Shown: positions 26,176 to 36,773, counted from the stretch's first letter. The stretch is 64,000 nucleotides of DNA from Frigidibacter mobilis (GCF_001620265.1 NZ_CP012661.1:3578501-3642500); one strand, 5' to 3'. Numbers and translations: made by a program. Notes: generated from the letters alone by a model not told the origin.

Positions 26176-26625
26176 GTCTGGACCTCGTTGGCGGCAAGCC
26201 GGTTGTCGGTGCCCGGGATCGGGCGGGAGAGCGGGGCCGGGCAGAGCCGGGATGATCGGGCGGCGCGGTCAGGGGTCGGGGCGGGGGTCGGGAACCCAAC
26301 GCGGGCGGATGCGCCGGGGTTGCGAGCGCAAGCCGGGCACGCACCCTGACGGCGCGTCAAGGCGGGCGCGCGGGGCGCAGCAGGCAAGAGTGCGATGCAC
26401 GAAGGAGCGGGGAGCGATGCCAAAGCCCACACCTGCGGCGCCAGCCGCGTGGGGGCTTTGGCGCCTGCCGTGTTGCGCGCCCCGCGGGGGGCATCGCGCC
26501 TATGGCTGACCATGACCATCGAGGGTCGGGCTCCGGGTTGGCCCGTGCCGCACTGCGGCGATGGGCCTTTGCAGGTGAACAGAGTGCCGGAGCGGGGGCC
26601 GCTCCGGCACAAATTTGCGGCCTGA
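26176..26625 (-). other. 450-bp intergenic region between sucD and sucA with structured RNA elements
   Basis: No convincing gene is present. Read on the minus strand it holds the sucD 3' hairpin (26584–26610), a second long hairpin at 26419–26462 (outer 12-bp stem GCCAAAGCCCAC/GTGGGGGCTTTGGC with a 2-nt bulge, inner stem GCGGC/GCCGC), a short CCCCGCGGGG palindrome, and a very G+C-rich stretch down to the sucA start. An ordinary ribosome-binding site (GAGG) precedes sucA. The layout is that of a long structured leader or attenuator. No T-rich tail follows the second hairpin. Confidence 0.55.
26584..26610 (-). terminator. Strong hairpin downstream of sucD
   Basis: A perfect 12-bp stem (GTGCCGGAGCGG at 26584–26595 with CCGCTCCGGCAC at 26599–26610) and a 3-nt loop, 15 nt after the sucD stop. 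No U-tract follows in the sucD direction. It may be a terminator or a processing/stability hairpin giving different sucCD and sucAB transcript levels. Confidence 0.65.
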
Positions 26626-27510
26626 TTACAGGCTGATAGCTTTCAGCACGGCTTCGCCCAGACCGGCGGGGCTGTCGGCAACGATGATCCCGGCGGATTT
26701 CATCGCCTCGATCTTCGACTCCGCGTCACCCTTGCCGCCCGAAACGATGGCGCCGGCATGGCCCATGCGGCGGCCCGGAGGGGCGGTGCGCCCGGCGATG
26801 AAGCCGGCGGTCGGCTTCCAGCGACCGCGCCGCTTTTCATCGGCCAGGAACTGCGCGGCTTCTTCTTCGGCCGCGCCGCCGATCTCACCGATCATGATGA
26901 TCGAGTGGGTTTCGGGGTCGGCCAGGAACATTTCCAGCACGTCGAGATGCTCGGTGCCCTTGATCGGGTCGCCGCCGATGCCGACAGCCGAGGACTGGCC
27001 AAGGCCAACGTCGGTGGTCTGCTTCACGGCCTCATAGGTCAGCGTGCCCGAACGGGACACGACGCCGACAGAGCCGCGCTTGAAGATCGAGCCCGGCATG
27101 ATGCCGATCTTGCATTCGTCCGGCGTCATCACGCCGGGGCAGTTCGGGCCGATCAGCCGCGATTTGGAGTTCAGCAGCGCGCGCTTGACGCGCATCATGT
27201 CCAGCACCGGGATGCCTTCGGTGATGCAGACGATCAGCTCCATCTCGGCGTCGATCGCCTCGAGGATCGAGTCGGCGGCAAAGGGCGGCGGAACGTAGAT
27301 CGCCGAGGCATTGGCGCCGGTGCGTTCCTTGGCCTCGTGGACCGAGTTGTAGACCGGCAGGCCGAGATGCTCGGTGCCGCCCTTGCCCGGGGTCACGCCG
27401 CCGACCATCTTGGTGCCATAGGCGATGGCCTGTTCGGAGTGGAAGGTGCCCTGCGAGCCGGTGAAGCCCTGGCAGATGACCTTGGTGTTCTTGTCAACGA
27501 GAACCGCCAT
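26626..27510 (-). CDS. sucD: Succinyl-CoA synthetase (ADP/GDP-forming), alpha subunit
   Basis: Alpha subunit of 294 residues, which binds CoA and is phosphorylated on a histidine. The N-terminal CoA-binding Rossmann domain has [28 protein letters not shown], the phosphorylation-loop region [26 protein letters not shown] is in the middle, and the active-site histidine is in [15 protein letters not shown] near the C-terminus. With SucC it makes succinate and a nucleoside triphosphate from succinyl-CoA. It lies downstream of sucC, with a small broken secreted-protein gene between them. Confidence 0.96.
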   Translation of the reverse strand: MAVLVDKNTKVICQGFTGSQGTFHSEQAIAYGTKMVGGVTPGKGGTEHLGLPVYNSVHEAKERTGANASAIYVPPPFAADSILEAIDAEMELIVCITEGIPVLDMMRVKRALLNSKSRLIGPNCPGVMTPDECKIGIMPGSIFKRGSVGVVSRSGTLTYEAVKQTTDVGLGQSSAVGIGGDPIKGTEHLDVLEMFLADPETHSIIMIGEIGGAAEEEAAQFLADEKRRGRWKPTAGFIAGRTAPPGRRMGHAGAIVSGGKGDAESKIEAMKSAGIIVADSPAGLGEAVLKAISL

Positions 27511-27514
27511 CGGG

Positions 27515-28017
27515 TTATTCTCCTACTAGTGAGAGCGAAACGAGATTGCTCGAAACGCTTGATTTTTCTGTGAGCAAGACGGCGCCTCTATTGCGACGGT
27601 ATTTTACGTCCCAATAGGTGTAGCGGACTCCATCTTTGACTTCATCTGCTTGCGGATTGCCCGCAAAATCCCAAGTCTTTAACATCTCTCTAATAGAGCC
27701 AGCACGCGCAGCCTTAGTGTCAAGCGTACAGACTCCCCCAGGCGCATCTGAGTCATCGGGCGGAAGAAATGACGCGATCATGAGCGCATCGAACCTGTAC
27801 CTTCTTCTTACACTCTCGCCGCCCATGCGCTCAAAGCCGAGAAACTCCATATCTCCCGCTTCCTGTGCGGTCGGCCAGTCCGTATCGAAGCAGACGGTTC
27901 GGAACATGTCGAAGAACAATTCGTCCAGCTCCCTTGGGATGGCCCGCCTTGCGCAACAAGCTTGTCAGGCAAAGCTATTGCCATCAAGAATGCCGCGCAT
28001 GACAGGAAGCGGATCAT
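27515..28017 (-). pseudogene. Small exported protein between sucC and sucD, frameshifted
   Basis: An ATG at 28017, 1 nt after the sucC stop codon, opens a frame encoding a clear signal peptide (MIRFLSCAAFLMAIALPDKLVAQ). After about 27,945 coding character switches to the frame that runs to the stop at 27515 and reads AIPRELDELFFDMFRTVCFDTD…, ending VSLSLVGE; this second frame has no good start upstream. Joining them needs one frameshift near CCAAGGGAG. The mature part would be about 140 residues, with two cysteines and no known family. Either the gene is broken, there is programmed frameshifting, or there is a sequencing error. The region is more AT-rich than sucC and sucD. Confidence 0.65.
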
Positions 28018-28018
28018 T

Positions 28019-29212
<1,194 letters not shown>

Positions 29213-29576
29213 GGTAGCGTCCCATGCTGGTGCAATTCGGGGCTGAATGGCACAGCTTCCTTGATGGCAAAAGGGATTTCGGTGCAATCGGCGGTTTGTG
29301 GCCGCTTTTGCGGGTTTTGTGATCACGGGTTTGAAAGCTGTGATCACAATCCATTTCCGACCCGGAAAAGGGCAGGTTTCCGGCGATCTCCGACGCCGAA
29401 TCAGGTGGCGCTAACAGGGAGGGGGCAGGCGCCCGCTGAACACCCGGACTGATCCGGGGGCCATTGCGCCGGGCCCATGTCGACGGCGATCCCTAACATA
29501 CGCCGGTGATGTTGTTACCAAACCCGCTCTTGGCTATGACGCACAGGGTCATCAGCCGAGAGGGCCGCGCAACGCG
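29213..29576. promoter_or_regulatory. sucC upstream region (about 360 bp without a gene)
   Basis: The region holds the sucC leader and promoter on the minus strand and the start region of the divergent glycosyltransferase-like gene. The recognisable element is the pair of GTGATCAC palindromes (29319–29347). No convincing –10/–35 can be assigned by eye, no tRNA or small gene is evident, and the rest shows nothing I can support. Confidence 0.6.
29319..29347. promoter_or_regulatory. Paired GTGATCAC operators upstream of sucC
   Basis: GTGATCAC at 29319–29326 and at 29340–29347 (the latter extended to TGTGATCACA) are separated by 13 bp, 21 bp centre to centre, i.e. on one face of the helix. The same pair with the same spacing precedes sdhC. 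The spacer sequences differ, so it is the palindromes that are conserved. Likely bound by two dimers of a GntR/FCD regulator; activation or repression cannot be told without a mapped start site. Confidence 0.75.
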
Positions 29577-30431
29577 ATGTATGTCATCACCCTATCGACC
29601 ATTCCACCGCGCTTTCCCTTTGTGGGCCACACGCTGCGGGCACTGCTTCGCCAGACGAAGCGGGCCGAACGTATCGTGCTGTACATTCCGCGCCGGTATC
29701 GACGCTTCCCGGGCTATGATGGCGCGCTGCCCGAAGTGCCGCCCGGCGTCGATGTCCGCGTGGTGGAGGAGGATATCGGCCCCGCAACCAAGGTGCTGTT
29801 CGCTGCCGAGGAGTTCCGGGGAAGCGGCCTGCGGCTGCTGTATTGCGATGATGACAGGCTCTACCAGCGCGACTGGGCGGCCAAGCTGCTGCGTGCCGGC
29901 AGGCGCCATCCCGATGCGGCCATCGCAGGATGGGGGTTCGATCTGGGGCTTATCGGCATGACGCCCGGAAGTGACCAGCCCAGGTTCGAGCCGCTTGAGC
30001 GCCGCCCGCGCGACCTGCGCTACCGGATAAATCGGCTCCGGGACAAGATCGCGGCATTTCCCGACAAGCCATCGGGCCCCGGTCAACCGCGCAGGATATT
30101 CCGCAGTTCGGGATTTGCCGATATCGCGGAGGGATTTGGGGGCGTCCTGGTTCGACCCGAGTTCTTCACGCCCGAGGACAGGGTGATACCGCCGGTGATG
30201 TGGGCGGTGGATGACATCTGGCTGTCCGGGTTGATGGCGATGCGCGGCATTCCCATATGGCTGGAGGCCGGGGCCGAGCGGACCCGCACCGACCCGAACC
30301 ATGAGCCCGACGCGCTGAACAGCGCGGTCATCGAAGGCGCGGATCGGCACCAGGCCAATAGATTGTGTGCGGCGCATATGCGCGAGCGGTTCGGCATCTG
30401 GAATGGCGGGCGCGTGGCGCGGGACATCTGA
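29577..30431 (+). CDS. Glycosyltransferase-like protein (GT-A fold)
   Basis: A 284-residue protein with the look of a family-2-type glycosyltransferase: an N-terminal nucleotide-sugar-binding half (MYVITLSTIPPRF…LRALLRQTKRAERIVLYIP), a DDD-type metal motif in YCDDDRLYQRDW near residue 100, and a later acidic VDDIWLSG that could be the catalytic base. No signal or membrane segment. It is inserted between sucC and mdh on the opposite strand and has no partner genes, so the acceptor is unknown. It is convergent with mdh across a strong hairpin. Confidence 0.7.
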   Translation: MYVITLSTIPPRFPFVGHTLRALLRQTKRAERIVLYIPRRYRRFPGYDGALPEVPPGVDVRVVEEDIGPATKVLFAAEEFRGSGLRLLYCDDDRLYQRDWAAKLLRAGRRHPDAAIAGWGFDLGLIGMTPGSDQPRFEPLERRPRDLRYRINRLRDKIAAFPDKPSGPGQPRRIFRSSGFADIAEGFGGVLVRPEFFTPEDRVIPPVMWAVDDIWLSGLMAMRGIPIWLEAGAERTRTDPNHEPDALNSAVIEGADRHQANRLCAAHMRERFGIWNGGRVARDI

Positions 30432-30449
30432 AAGTGCCCGATGCGAGAA

Positions 30450-30473
30450 GGGCCGCACCTGCCGGTGCGGCCC
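30450..30473. terminator. Bidirectional terminator between the glycosyltransferase-like gene and mdh
   Basis: Perfect 10-bp stem (GGGCCGCACC at 30450–30459, GGTGCGGCCC at 30464–30473) with a TGCC loop, in the 68-bp gap between convergent stop codons. On the plus strand it is followed by CCTTCGGTT, on the minus strand by TTCTCG; both give weak pyrimidine tails. Confidence 0.75.
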
Positions 30474-30499
30474 CCTTCGGTTCAGCCTCTGGCCAACGG

Positions 30500-31603
<1,104 letters not shown>

Positions 31604-31712
31604 CTATGTTTGCGCTAAAGAGCCGGCGCGCTGCGCGGGCACCGCCCGAAAACCGGGCGCGGGGGCCTGTGGCGGGCGGGCGATTCTGTGCAAAGCGAAG
31701 GACGAACCGGCC

Positions 31713-32456
31713 GTGCAAGACTCCGTGCTGTTCTGGGTGGCGGCGCTGGCCGCAGCCTTGCTGGTGGGGGCGGCCAAGGGCGGGCTGCCGGTGACGGGGA
31801 TGCTGGCAGTGCCGATCCTGTCATTGGTGATGCCGCCGGTGATGGCGGCGGGGCTGCTGCTGCCGGTCTATGTGGTGTCGGACATGTTCGGGGTCTGGGC
31901 GTTCCGCCATGCTTTCGACCGGCGCAATCTGGCGATCCTGATCCCGGGCGCGGTGGCGGGGATCGCGCTTGGCTGGGCGACGGCGAGCCTTGTGCCGGAC
32001 CGCGCGGTGACCGGGCTGGTGGGGCTGATCGGGCTGGTGTTCTCGGCAAACCTGCTGCTGCGTCGGACGGTCCCGCCAGAGCGGGGCGCCGCCGTGGCGC
32101 CAGGCCTGTTCTGGGGGGCCGTGGCGGGGTTCACCAGCTTCGTCAGCCATGCCGGCGCGCCACCCTATCAGGTCTACGTGCTGCCGCAGCGGCTGGAGAA
32201 GACCGTCTTCGCCGGAACCACAACGCTGTTCTTTGCGGTGGTGAACGCAGTGAAGCTGGTCCCCTACTGGGCGCTAGGGCAACTGTCGGTGGAGAACCTG
32301 AAGGTGGCGGCGGTGCTGGTGGTGCCTGCGAGCCTCGCGGTGTTCGCCGGGCTGAAGCTGGTCAAGGTGCTGCCCGAGAAGCTGTTCTTCGCGCTGGTGA
32401 CATGGGCGCTGCTGGCGGTATCGCTGCGGCTGATCTGGCAGGCTGCGGCGGGCTGA
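31713..32456 (+). CDS. TSUP-family permease (TauE/SafE)
   Basis: A 247-residue membrane protein with seven to eight hydrophobic segments and the duplicated TauE/SafE pattern (LLVGAAKGGLPVTGMLAVPILSLVMPP in the first half, GAVAGFTSFVSHAGAPPYQVYVLPQ in the second). TSUP proteins export or import sulfite, sulfonates or other small organic anions. The start is a GTG at 31713 with AAGGA 10 nt upstream; the frame is open to 31449 but that part is not protein-like. No sulfur genes are adjacent, so the substrate is open. Confidence 0.82.
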   Translation: MQDSVLFWVAALAAALLVGAAKGGLPVTGMLAVPILSLVMPPVMAAGLLLPVYVVSDMFGVWAFRHAFDRRNLAILIPGAVAGIALGWATASLVPDRAVTGLVGLIGLVFSANLLLRRTVPPERGAAVAPGLFWGAVAGFTSFVSHAGAPPYQVYVLPQRLEKTVFAGTTTLFFAVVNAVKLVPYWALGQLSVENLKVAAVLVVPASLAVFAGLKLVKVLPEKLFFALVTWALLAVSLRLIWQAAAG

Positions 32457-32459
32457 CGA

Positions 32460-32777
32460 TCAGGCGTCGGTGCCCTTGGGCGGCAGCGCATCGGCCATCG
32501 CCTCGTAATGCTGGCCCGAGGCCAGCAGGCAGGTACGGCCATCGGGCAGGGTAACGGTGATCGTCCAGGTTCCGGTGGCGTCGGAGGCGAAGACCTCGAC
32601 CACGGCATTTCCGGTGGCAAGGCCGATGCCGCGGCGGGTCTCGCCATAGGTGGCCGCCAGCCGCTCCACCACCGATGCGCGGTTCCCGCAGCTTGGGCCC
32701 GGATCGGCGAAGGCGGCCTGTGCGGCGAGCACGAAGCCCGCAAGGCCGAGGGAAAGCGCGAAGAGTTTGTGTTGCAT
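32460..32777 (-). CDS. Small exported hypothetical protein
   Basis: A 105-residue protein with a signal peptide (MQHKLFALSLGLAGFVLAAQAAFADPG). The mature part contains two cysteines (PSCGNRAS and GRTCLLAS), consistent with a disulfide, and the phrase GNAVVEVFASDATGTWTITVTLPDGRTC, typical of small Rhodobacterales periplasmic proteins of unknown role. It is convergent with the TSUP gene (3 nt between stops). Confidence 0.7.
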   Translation of the reverse strand: MQHKLFALSLGLAGFVLAAQAAFADPGPSCGNRASVVERLAATYGETRRGIGLATGNAVVEVFASDATGTWTITVTLPDGRTCLLASGQHYEAMADALPPKGTDA

Positions 32778-32973
32778 GACCTGTTGCCCCGATGCTGTGC
32801 CCCGGCAAAGGGGCGCGGTATGCGGAAGACTGCGGCCAGAGCGGGTAACAAACCGTTAACGATGCGCGCCAGGCAGTCGCTCCGCTGCGTCGCGGCAATT
32901 CCGGGGTTGCCGAATCTGCCGCATATGTGGTCCTTGGCGAAATAAAGTTGCGAGGAGAGAATCATGGCTGCGG

Positions 32974-33846
32974 TTGCTGACGGGCGCGCGCCCCTTCCGG
33001 TCGGTTCTGTATATCCCCGGCTCCAAGGAGCGGGCGCTGGAGAAGGCCAAGGATCTGCCGGCCGATGCGATCATCTTCGATCTGGAAGACGCTGTGGCGG
33101 CCGACGAAAAGCCGGCGGCGCGGGCGCTGCTGGCGCAGGTGCTGGCCGAGGCCGATTACGGCCCGCGCGCGCGGATCGTGCGGATCAACGGGCTTGACAG
33201 CGACTGGGGCCGCGATGACGTGGCGACCTTTGCCAAGGCGATTGCGGCCGGGGCCAAGGTCGATGCGATCCTGATCCCCAAGGTCTCGACCCCCGCGGAC
33301 CTTGATGCCGTGGCCGCGCTGATTCCCGATGTGCCGCTTTGGGCGATGATGGAAACCGCACTGGGGATGCTGAACGCGGCCAGCATCGCCGCGCATCCGC
33401 GGCTGGCCGGGATGGTGATGGGCACCAATGACCTCGCCAAGGAACTGGGCAGCCGGTTCCGCGCCGACCGCCTTGCCATGCAGGCGGGGCTTGGGCTGTG
33501 CCTGCTGGCGGCGCGGGCCTATGGGCTGACCATCGTCGATGGCGTCTACAATGCGTTCAAGGACGAGGCCGGGCTGCTGGCCGAATGCGAGCAGGGCCGC
33601 GACATGGGCTTTGATGGCAAGACCCTGATCCACCCGGCGCAGCTGGAGATCGCCAACATCGCCTTTGCGCCGTCGGAGGCCGAAATCGACCTGGCCCGCC
33701 GCCAGATCGCCGCGTTCGACGAGGCCGAGGCGCGGGGGCTGGGTGTCGCAGTCGTGGATGGCAGGATCGTCGAAAACCTGCATATCGTGACGGCGCGGCA
33801 GACTCTGGCAAAAGCGGAGGCGATTGCCGCGCTCAACGCAAGCTGA
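32974..33846 (+). CDS. mcl2: CoA ester lyase family protein, probable (3S)-malyl-CoA thioesterase (Mcl2-like); start region disrupted
   Basis: A CitE/HpcH-family protein of about 290 residues: FRSVLYIPGSKERAL at the N-terminus, the Mg-binding DAIIFDLEDAVA and MMETALGMLNA (catalytic-site Arg/Glu pair in VRING and ETA), then GTNDLAKELG. Length and neighbourhood (nnrU, DUF1737, mch, sdh) match R. sphaeroides mcl2, whose product hydrolyses malyl-CoA in the ethylmalonyl-CoA/glyoxylate network. The best ribosome-binding site (GAGGAGAG) serves an ATG at 32964 that is one frame off and reads MAAVADG before leaving the conserved frame; removing one G from the GGG at about 32981 would give MAAVADGARPFRSV. 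As it stands only a TTG at 32974 starts the correct frame. Confidence 0.82.
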   Translation: MLTGARPFRSVLYIPGSKERALEKAKDLPADAIIFDLEDAVAADEKPAARALLAQVLAEADYGPRARIVRINGLDSDWGRDDVATFAKAIAAGAKVDAILIPKVSTPADLDAVAALIPDVPLWAMMETALGMLNAASIAAHPRLAGMVMGTNDLAKELGSRFRADRLAMQAGLGLCLLAARAYGLTIVDGVYNAFKDEAGLLAECEQGRDMGFDGKTLIHPAQLEIANIAFAPSEAEIDLARRQIAAFDEAEARGLGVAVVDGRIVENLHIVTARQTLAKAEAIAALNAS

Positions 33847-33856
33847 AAGGCCAGCC

Positions 33857-34411
33857 ATGACGCTTCTGATCCTCGGACTTCTGCTGTGGTGGGGCGCGCA
33901 TCTGTTCAAGCGCGCCGCGCCCGACGCCCGCGCCAATCTGGGCGGGCGCGGCAAGGGTTATGTCGCGCTGGCGATTGGGGCAGCGCTGCTGCTGATGGTG
34001 ATCGGCTATCGCGGCGCCGAGTTCGTGCCTGTGTATTCGCCGCTGCCCGGCATGGGCCATGCCAACAACACGCTGATGCTGATTTCCGTGTTCCTGTTCG
34101 GGGTCGGCGGCACCAAGGGCACGCTCTACCCGAAGATGCGCCACCCGATGCTGTGGGGTACGGTGATCTGGGCGCTGGCGCATCTGCTGGTGAACGGCGA
34201 TCTGGCCTCGCTGGTGCTGTTCGGTGGTATCGGCGCCTGGGCCTTGGTGGAGATGGCCGTCATCAACCGCACGCCCTGGCAGCGGCCGGCGCCGGGACGC
34301 GGCATCAAGGGCGACGCGATGAACCTTGTGGGCACATTGGTGCTGCTCGGGTTGATCGCCGCCATCCATATCTGGCTGGGCCACAATCCATTCCTGGGGA
34401 CTTACGGATGA
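33857..34411 (+). CDS. nnrU: NnrU family membrane protein
   Basis: A 184-residue polytopic membrane protein of the NnrU family, first noted near denitrification genes but widespread in Rhodobacterales, with no proven biochemical role. About five hydrophobic segments are visible, beginning MTLLILGLLLWWGAHLFKR and including GHANNTLMLISVFLFGVG, the HPMLWGTVIWALAHLLVNGDLASLVLF family signature, and a C-terminal LVGTLVLLGLIAAIHIWLGHNPF. AAAGG lies 6 nt before the ATG. The stop overlaps the DUF1737 start (ATGA), and it follows mcl2 by 10 nt, so mcl2–nnrU–DUF1737–mch is one operon. Confidence 0.85.
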   Translation: MTLLILGLLLWWGAHLFKRAAPDARANLGGRGKGYVALAIGAALLLMVIGYRGAEFVPVYSPLPGMGHANNTLMLISVFLFGVGGTKGTLYPKMRHPMLWGTVIWALAHLLVNGDLASLVLFGGIGAWALVEMAVINRTPWQRPAPGRGIKGDAMNLVGTLVLLGLIAAIHIWLGHNPFLGTYG

Positions 34412-34611
34412 AACTCTATCGCCTGCTGACCGAAGACGACACCTCGGCCTTCTGCCACAAGGTCAGCCTTGCGCTGTCGAAGGGGTGGGAGCTGCATGGC
34501 GCGCCGACCTATGCCTTTGACGCGGCGCGCGGCGTGATGCGCTGCGGGCAGGCGGTGGTGAAGGATGTGCCCGGGGATTATCACCCCGAGCTGAAGCTGG
34601 GAGAGCAGTGA
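34408..34611 (+). CDS. DUF1737 protein
   Basis: A 67-residue cytoplasmic protein (MKLYRLLTEDDTSAFCHKVSLALSKGWELHGAPTY…) matching the small DUF1737 family, whose members carry the K-L-Y-R…GW-L-G-P pattern. It overlaps nnrU by four bases and abuts mch (the stop at 34611 is followed directly by the mch ATG), so it is tightly embedded in the ethylmalonyl-CoA pathway operon. Function unknown. Confidence 0.8.
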   Translation: MKLYRLLTEDDTSAFCHKVSLALSKGWELHGAPTYAFDAARGVMRCGQAVVKDVPGDYHPELKLGEQ

Positions 34612-35643
34612 ATGAAGACCAACCCGGGCCGGTTCTTTGAGGATTACCGCATTGGCGAGGTGATCGCCCATGCGGTGCCGCGCACGGTGTCGGGCGGGGA
34701 GCGCGCGCTCTACCATGCGCTTTATCCGGCGCGCGGCGCGCTTTATTCGTCGGACGCCTTCGCGCAGGCCTGCGGGCTGCCGCAAAGCCCGGTCGATGAC
34801 CTGATCGCCTTCCATACGGTGTTCGGCAAGACGGTGCCCGATATCAGCCTGAACGCGGTGGCGAACCTTGGCTATGCCGAGGGGCGCTGGCTGGCCCCGG
34901 TCTATCCCGGCGACACGCTGCGGGCACAGTCCGAGGTGATCGGGCTGAAGGAGAACTCGAACGGCGCTTCGGGAAATGTCTATGTGCGCACCGCCGGGCT
35001 GAACCAGCACGGGGTGACGGTGCTGGACTATGTCCGCTGGGTGATGGTGCGCAAGCGCAGCCCGGATGCGCCTGCGCCCGATCCGGTGGTGCCCGCCCTG
35101 GCCAAGGTGGTGGCGCCCGCCGACCTGGTGGTGCCGCAGGGGCTGACCTTCGAGGGCTACGACTTCGCGCTGGCCGGCGAGCCGCATCGCTGGGGCGATT
35201 ATGCGGTGGGCGAGCAGATCGACCATGTCGATGGCGTGACCATCGAGGAAGCCGAGCACATGATCGCCACGCGGCTGTGGCAGAACACCGCCAAGGTGCA
35301 TTTCGATGCCACCTTCCGGCCCGATGGGCGGCGGCTGATCTATGGTGGCCATGTCATCAGCCTGGCGCGGGCGCTGTCCTTCAACGGGCTGGCGAACGCG
35401 CAGATGATCGTGGCGCTGAACGGCGGTGCCCATGCCAACCCCTGCTTTGCCGGCGACACCGTCAAGGCCTGGTCCGAGGTGCTGGACAAGGCGGAAACCG
35501 CGGCCCCCGGTATTGGCGCGATCCGGTTGCGGCTGGTGGCGACCAAGCAGGGCGCGGAGCCGTTCGCGCTGCGCGGGGAGGCGGGCAAGTACCTGCCCGA
35601 GGTGCTGCTGGACCTGGATTACTGGGCGCTGATGCCGCTTTAG
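34612..35643 (+). CDS. mch: Mesaconyl-CoA hydratase (beta-methylmalyl-CoA dehydratase)
   Basis: MaoC-like double hot-dog hydratase of 343 residues, exactly the length of the R. sphaeroides enzyme. The N-terminal MKTNPGRFFEDYRIGEVIAHAVPRTVSGGERALYHALYP and the C-terminal domain with MIATRLWQNTAKVHFD and YGGHVISLARALSFNGL are characteristic. It hydrates mesaconyl-CoA to beta-methylmalyl-CoA in the ethylmalonyl-CoA pathway of acetyl-CoA assimilation, whose product is cleaved to glyoxylate and propionyl-CoA. Presence with an Mcl-type gene implies the organism uses this pathway in place of, or beside, the glyoxylate bypass. Confidence 0.92.
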   Translation: MKTNPGRFFEDYRIGEVIAHAVPRTVSGGERALYHALYPARGALYSSDAFAQACGLPQSPVDDLIAFHTVFGKTVPDISLNAVANLGYAEGRWLAPVYPGDTLRAQSEVIGLKENSNGASGNVYVRTAGLNQHGVTVLDYVRWVMVRKRSPDAPAPDPVVPALAKVVAPADLVVPQGLTFEGYDFALAGEPHRWGDYAVGEQIDHVDGVTIEEAEHMIATRLWQNTAKVHFDATFRPDGRRLIYGGHVISLARALSFNGLANAQMIVALNGGAHANPCFAGDTVKAWSEVLDKAETAAPGIGAIRLRLVATKQGAEPFALRGEAGKYLPEVLLDLDYWALMPL

Positions 35644-36773
35644 GCCCCTGCCCCGCCCTTGTCCGCGATCCATCGGGCGATGGCGGGCCAGGTCTGCTGC
35701 AGCGCCGGCGCGCCGATGAACAGGCCAAGGTGGTCGGTGGGCAGGGTCTGCTGCACGATCTCGGCCGCTGGCGTGCCCAGCAGGGCGGCGGCGGCCAGCA
35801 CCTGCGGCGCGGGGGCGATGGCGTCGGCCTCGCCCGCCAGCAGGTAGGCGGGGCAGGTCACATCGGCCAGCGACAGGGTGCAGCCAAGCGCGGTAAACCG
35901 GCCCTCGGCCAGCAGGTTCTGCTGAAACAGCTGCTCGATCACCTGCAGGTAGAAGCGCCCCGGAAGATCCAGCGCGGCATCGCACCAGCGCTGGAAGGCA
36001 TCGCTGCGGGACAGGTCGCCCTCTGCCGCAAACTCGCGGTGCAGTTCCAGCATCCGGCCGAGATAGTGACCCGGATTCAGGCTTTTCCAGCTCTCCATCA
36101 GATAGCGGCCAGACATCCGCCCCTGCCCCCAGCCAACCAGCTGGCGGTAAACCTCCAGCGGCAGCGCATGGGCCAGCATCCCCGGCTTGCCCTGCCCGGC
36201 CGAAAGGTCGATCGGCGCCCCGGCCAGCACCAGCGTGCACACCTTGTGCGGAAAGCAGGCCGCATACATCGCCGACATCCAGCCGCCCTGGCAGATGCCG
36301 ACCAGATTGACGGCGCCACCCAGATCGTCCACCGCCGCGTTCAGATCGGCCAGATAGCTGTCGATGCCCAGATCGCGCATCGGGGCGCTGGCGGATTTCC
36401 AGTCGGTGACCAGCACCCGCTGCAGCCCGCCGGCCAGCAGAACCTGCACCAGACTTTGCCCGGTCGCCAGGTCGACAAGCACGGGGCTATTGCCGGCATG
36501 GGGCGCGGCGATCAGTACGGGCACCGCATCCCCCCGCGCCTCTGTGGCAGAGAAGTCGCGCAGCAGCATCGTCTCCAGGTCAAGCGCTACGCGGTTGGGA
36601 CTGGCCCAGTCCGGCGGCGGGCGCGCCATCATGCCAGCGGCCGCGGCGGCGAAGCCGAACTCCCGTTGCAGCGCCCCCAACCAGGCGGCGCTTGCCGCAG
36701 CGCCGGCGGCGGCCGGCCAGAACAGAGCCGGCAATTCGGCAAAGCCGGGTGGGGTTTTGGGCGGTGTTGTCAT
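35640..36773 (-). CDS. PhaC-like alpha/beta hydrolase with cysteine nucleophile
   Basis: A 377-residue alpha/beta-hydrolase-fold protein resembling poly(3-hydroxyalkanoate) synthases. The lipase-like box is G-I-C-Q-G-G with Cys161 as nucleophile, and the triad is completed by Asp317 (GEADAIAP) and His348 (PTDHLGLFIG). At this length it is far shorter than class I PhaC (about 590) and near class III catalytic subunits (about 355), but no PhaE or phasin gene is adjacent. A thioesterase or PHA-mobilising role is also possible. The start at 36773 has GGGAG 9 nt upstream; the frame extends to 36878. It is convergent with mch, overlapping by 4 nt. Confidence 0.72.
   Translation of the reverse strand: MTTPPKTPPGFAELPALFWPAAAGAAASAAWLGALQREFGFAAAAAGMMARPPPDWASPNRVALDLETMLLRDFSATEARGDAVPVLIAAPHAGNSPVLVDLATGQSLVQVLLAGGLQRVLVTDWKSASAPMRDLGIDSYLADLNAAVDDLGGAVNLVGICQGGWMSAMYAACFPHKVCTLVLAGAPIDLSAGQGKPGMLAHALPLEVYRQLVGWGQGRMSGRYLMESWKSLNPGHYLGRMLELHREFAAEGDLSRSDAFQRWCDAALDLPGRFYLQVIEQLFQQNLLAEGRFTALGCTLSLADVTCPAYLLAGEADAIAPAPQVLAAAALLGTPAAEIVQQTLPTDHLGLFIGAPALQQTWPAIARWIADKGGAGA

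Noticed and set aside
23266..26349. A 1027-codon open frame on the plus strand opposite sucA
   Set aside because: It is a mirror of the sucA coding sequence caused by high GC in third positions; composition is Gly/Ala/His/Arg-rich with no domain.
30450..30473. An IS terminal repeat near mdh
   Set aside because: The inverted repeat has terminator geometry between convergent genes, and no transposase or target duplication is present.
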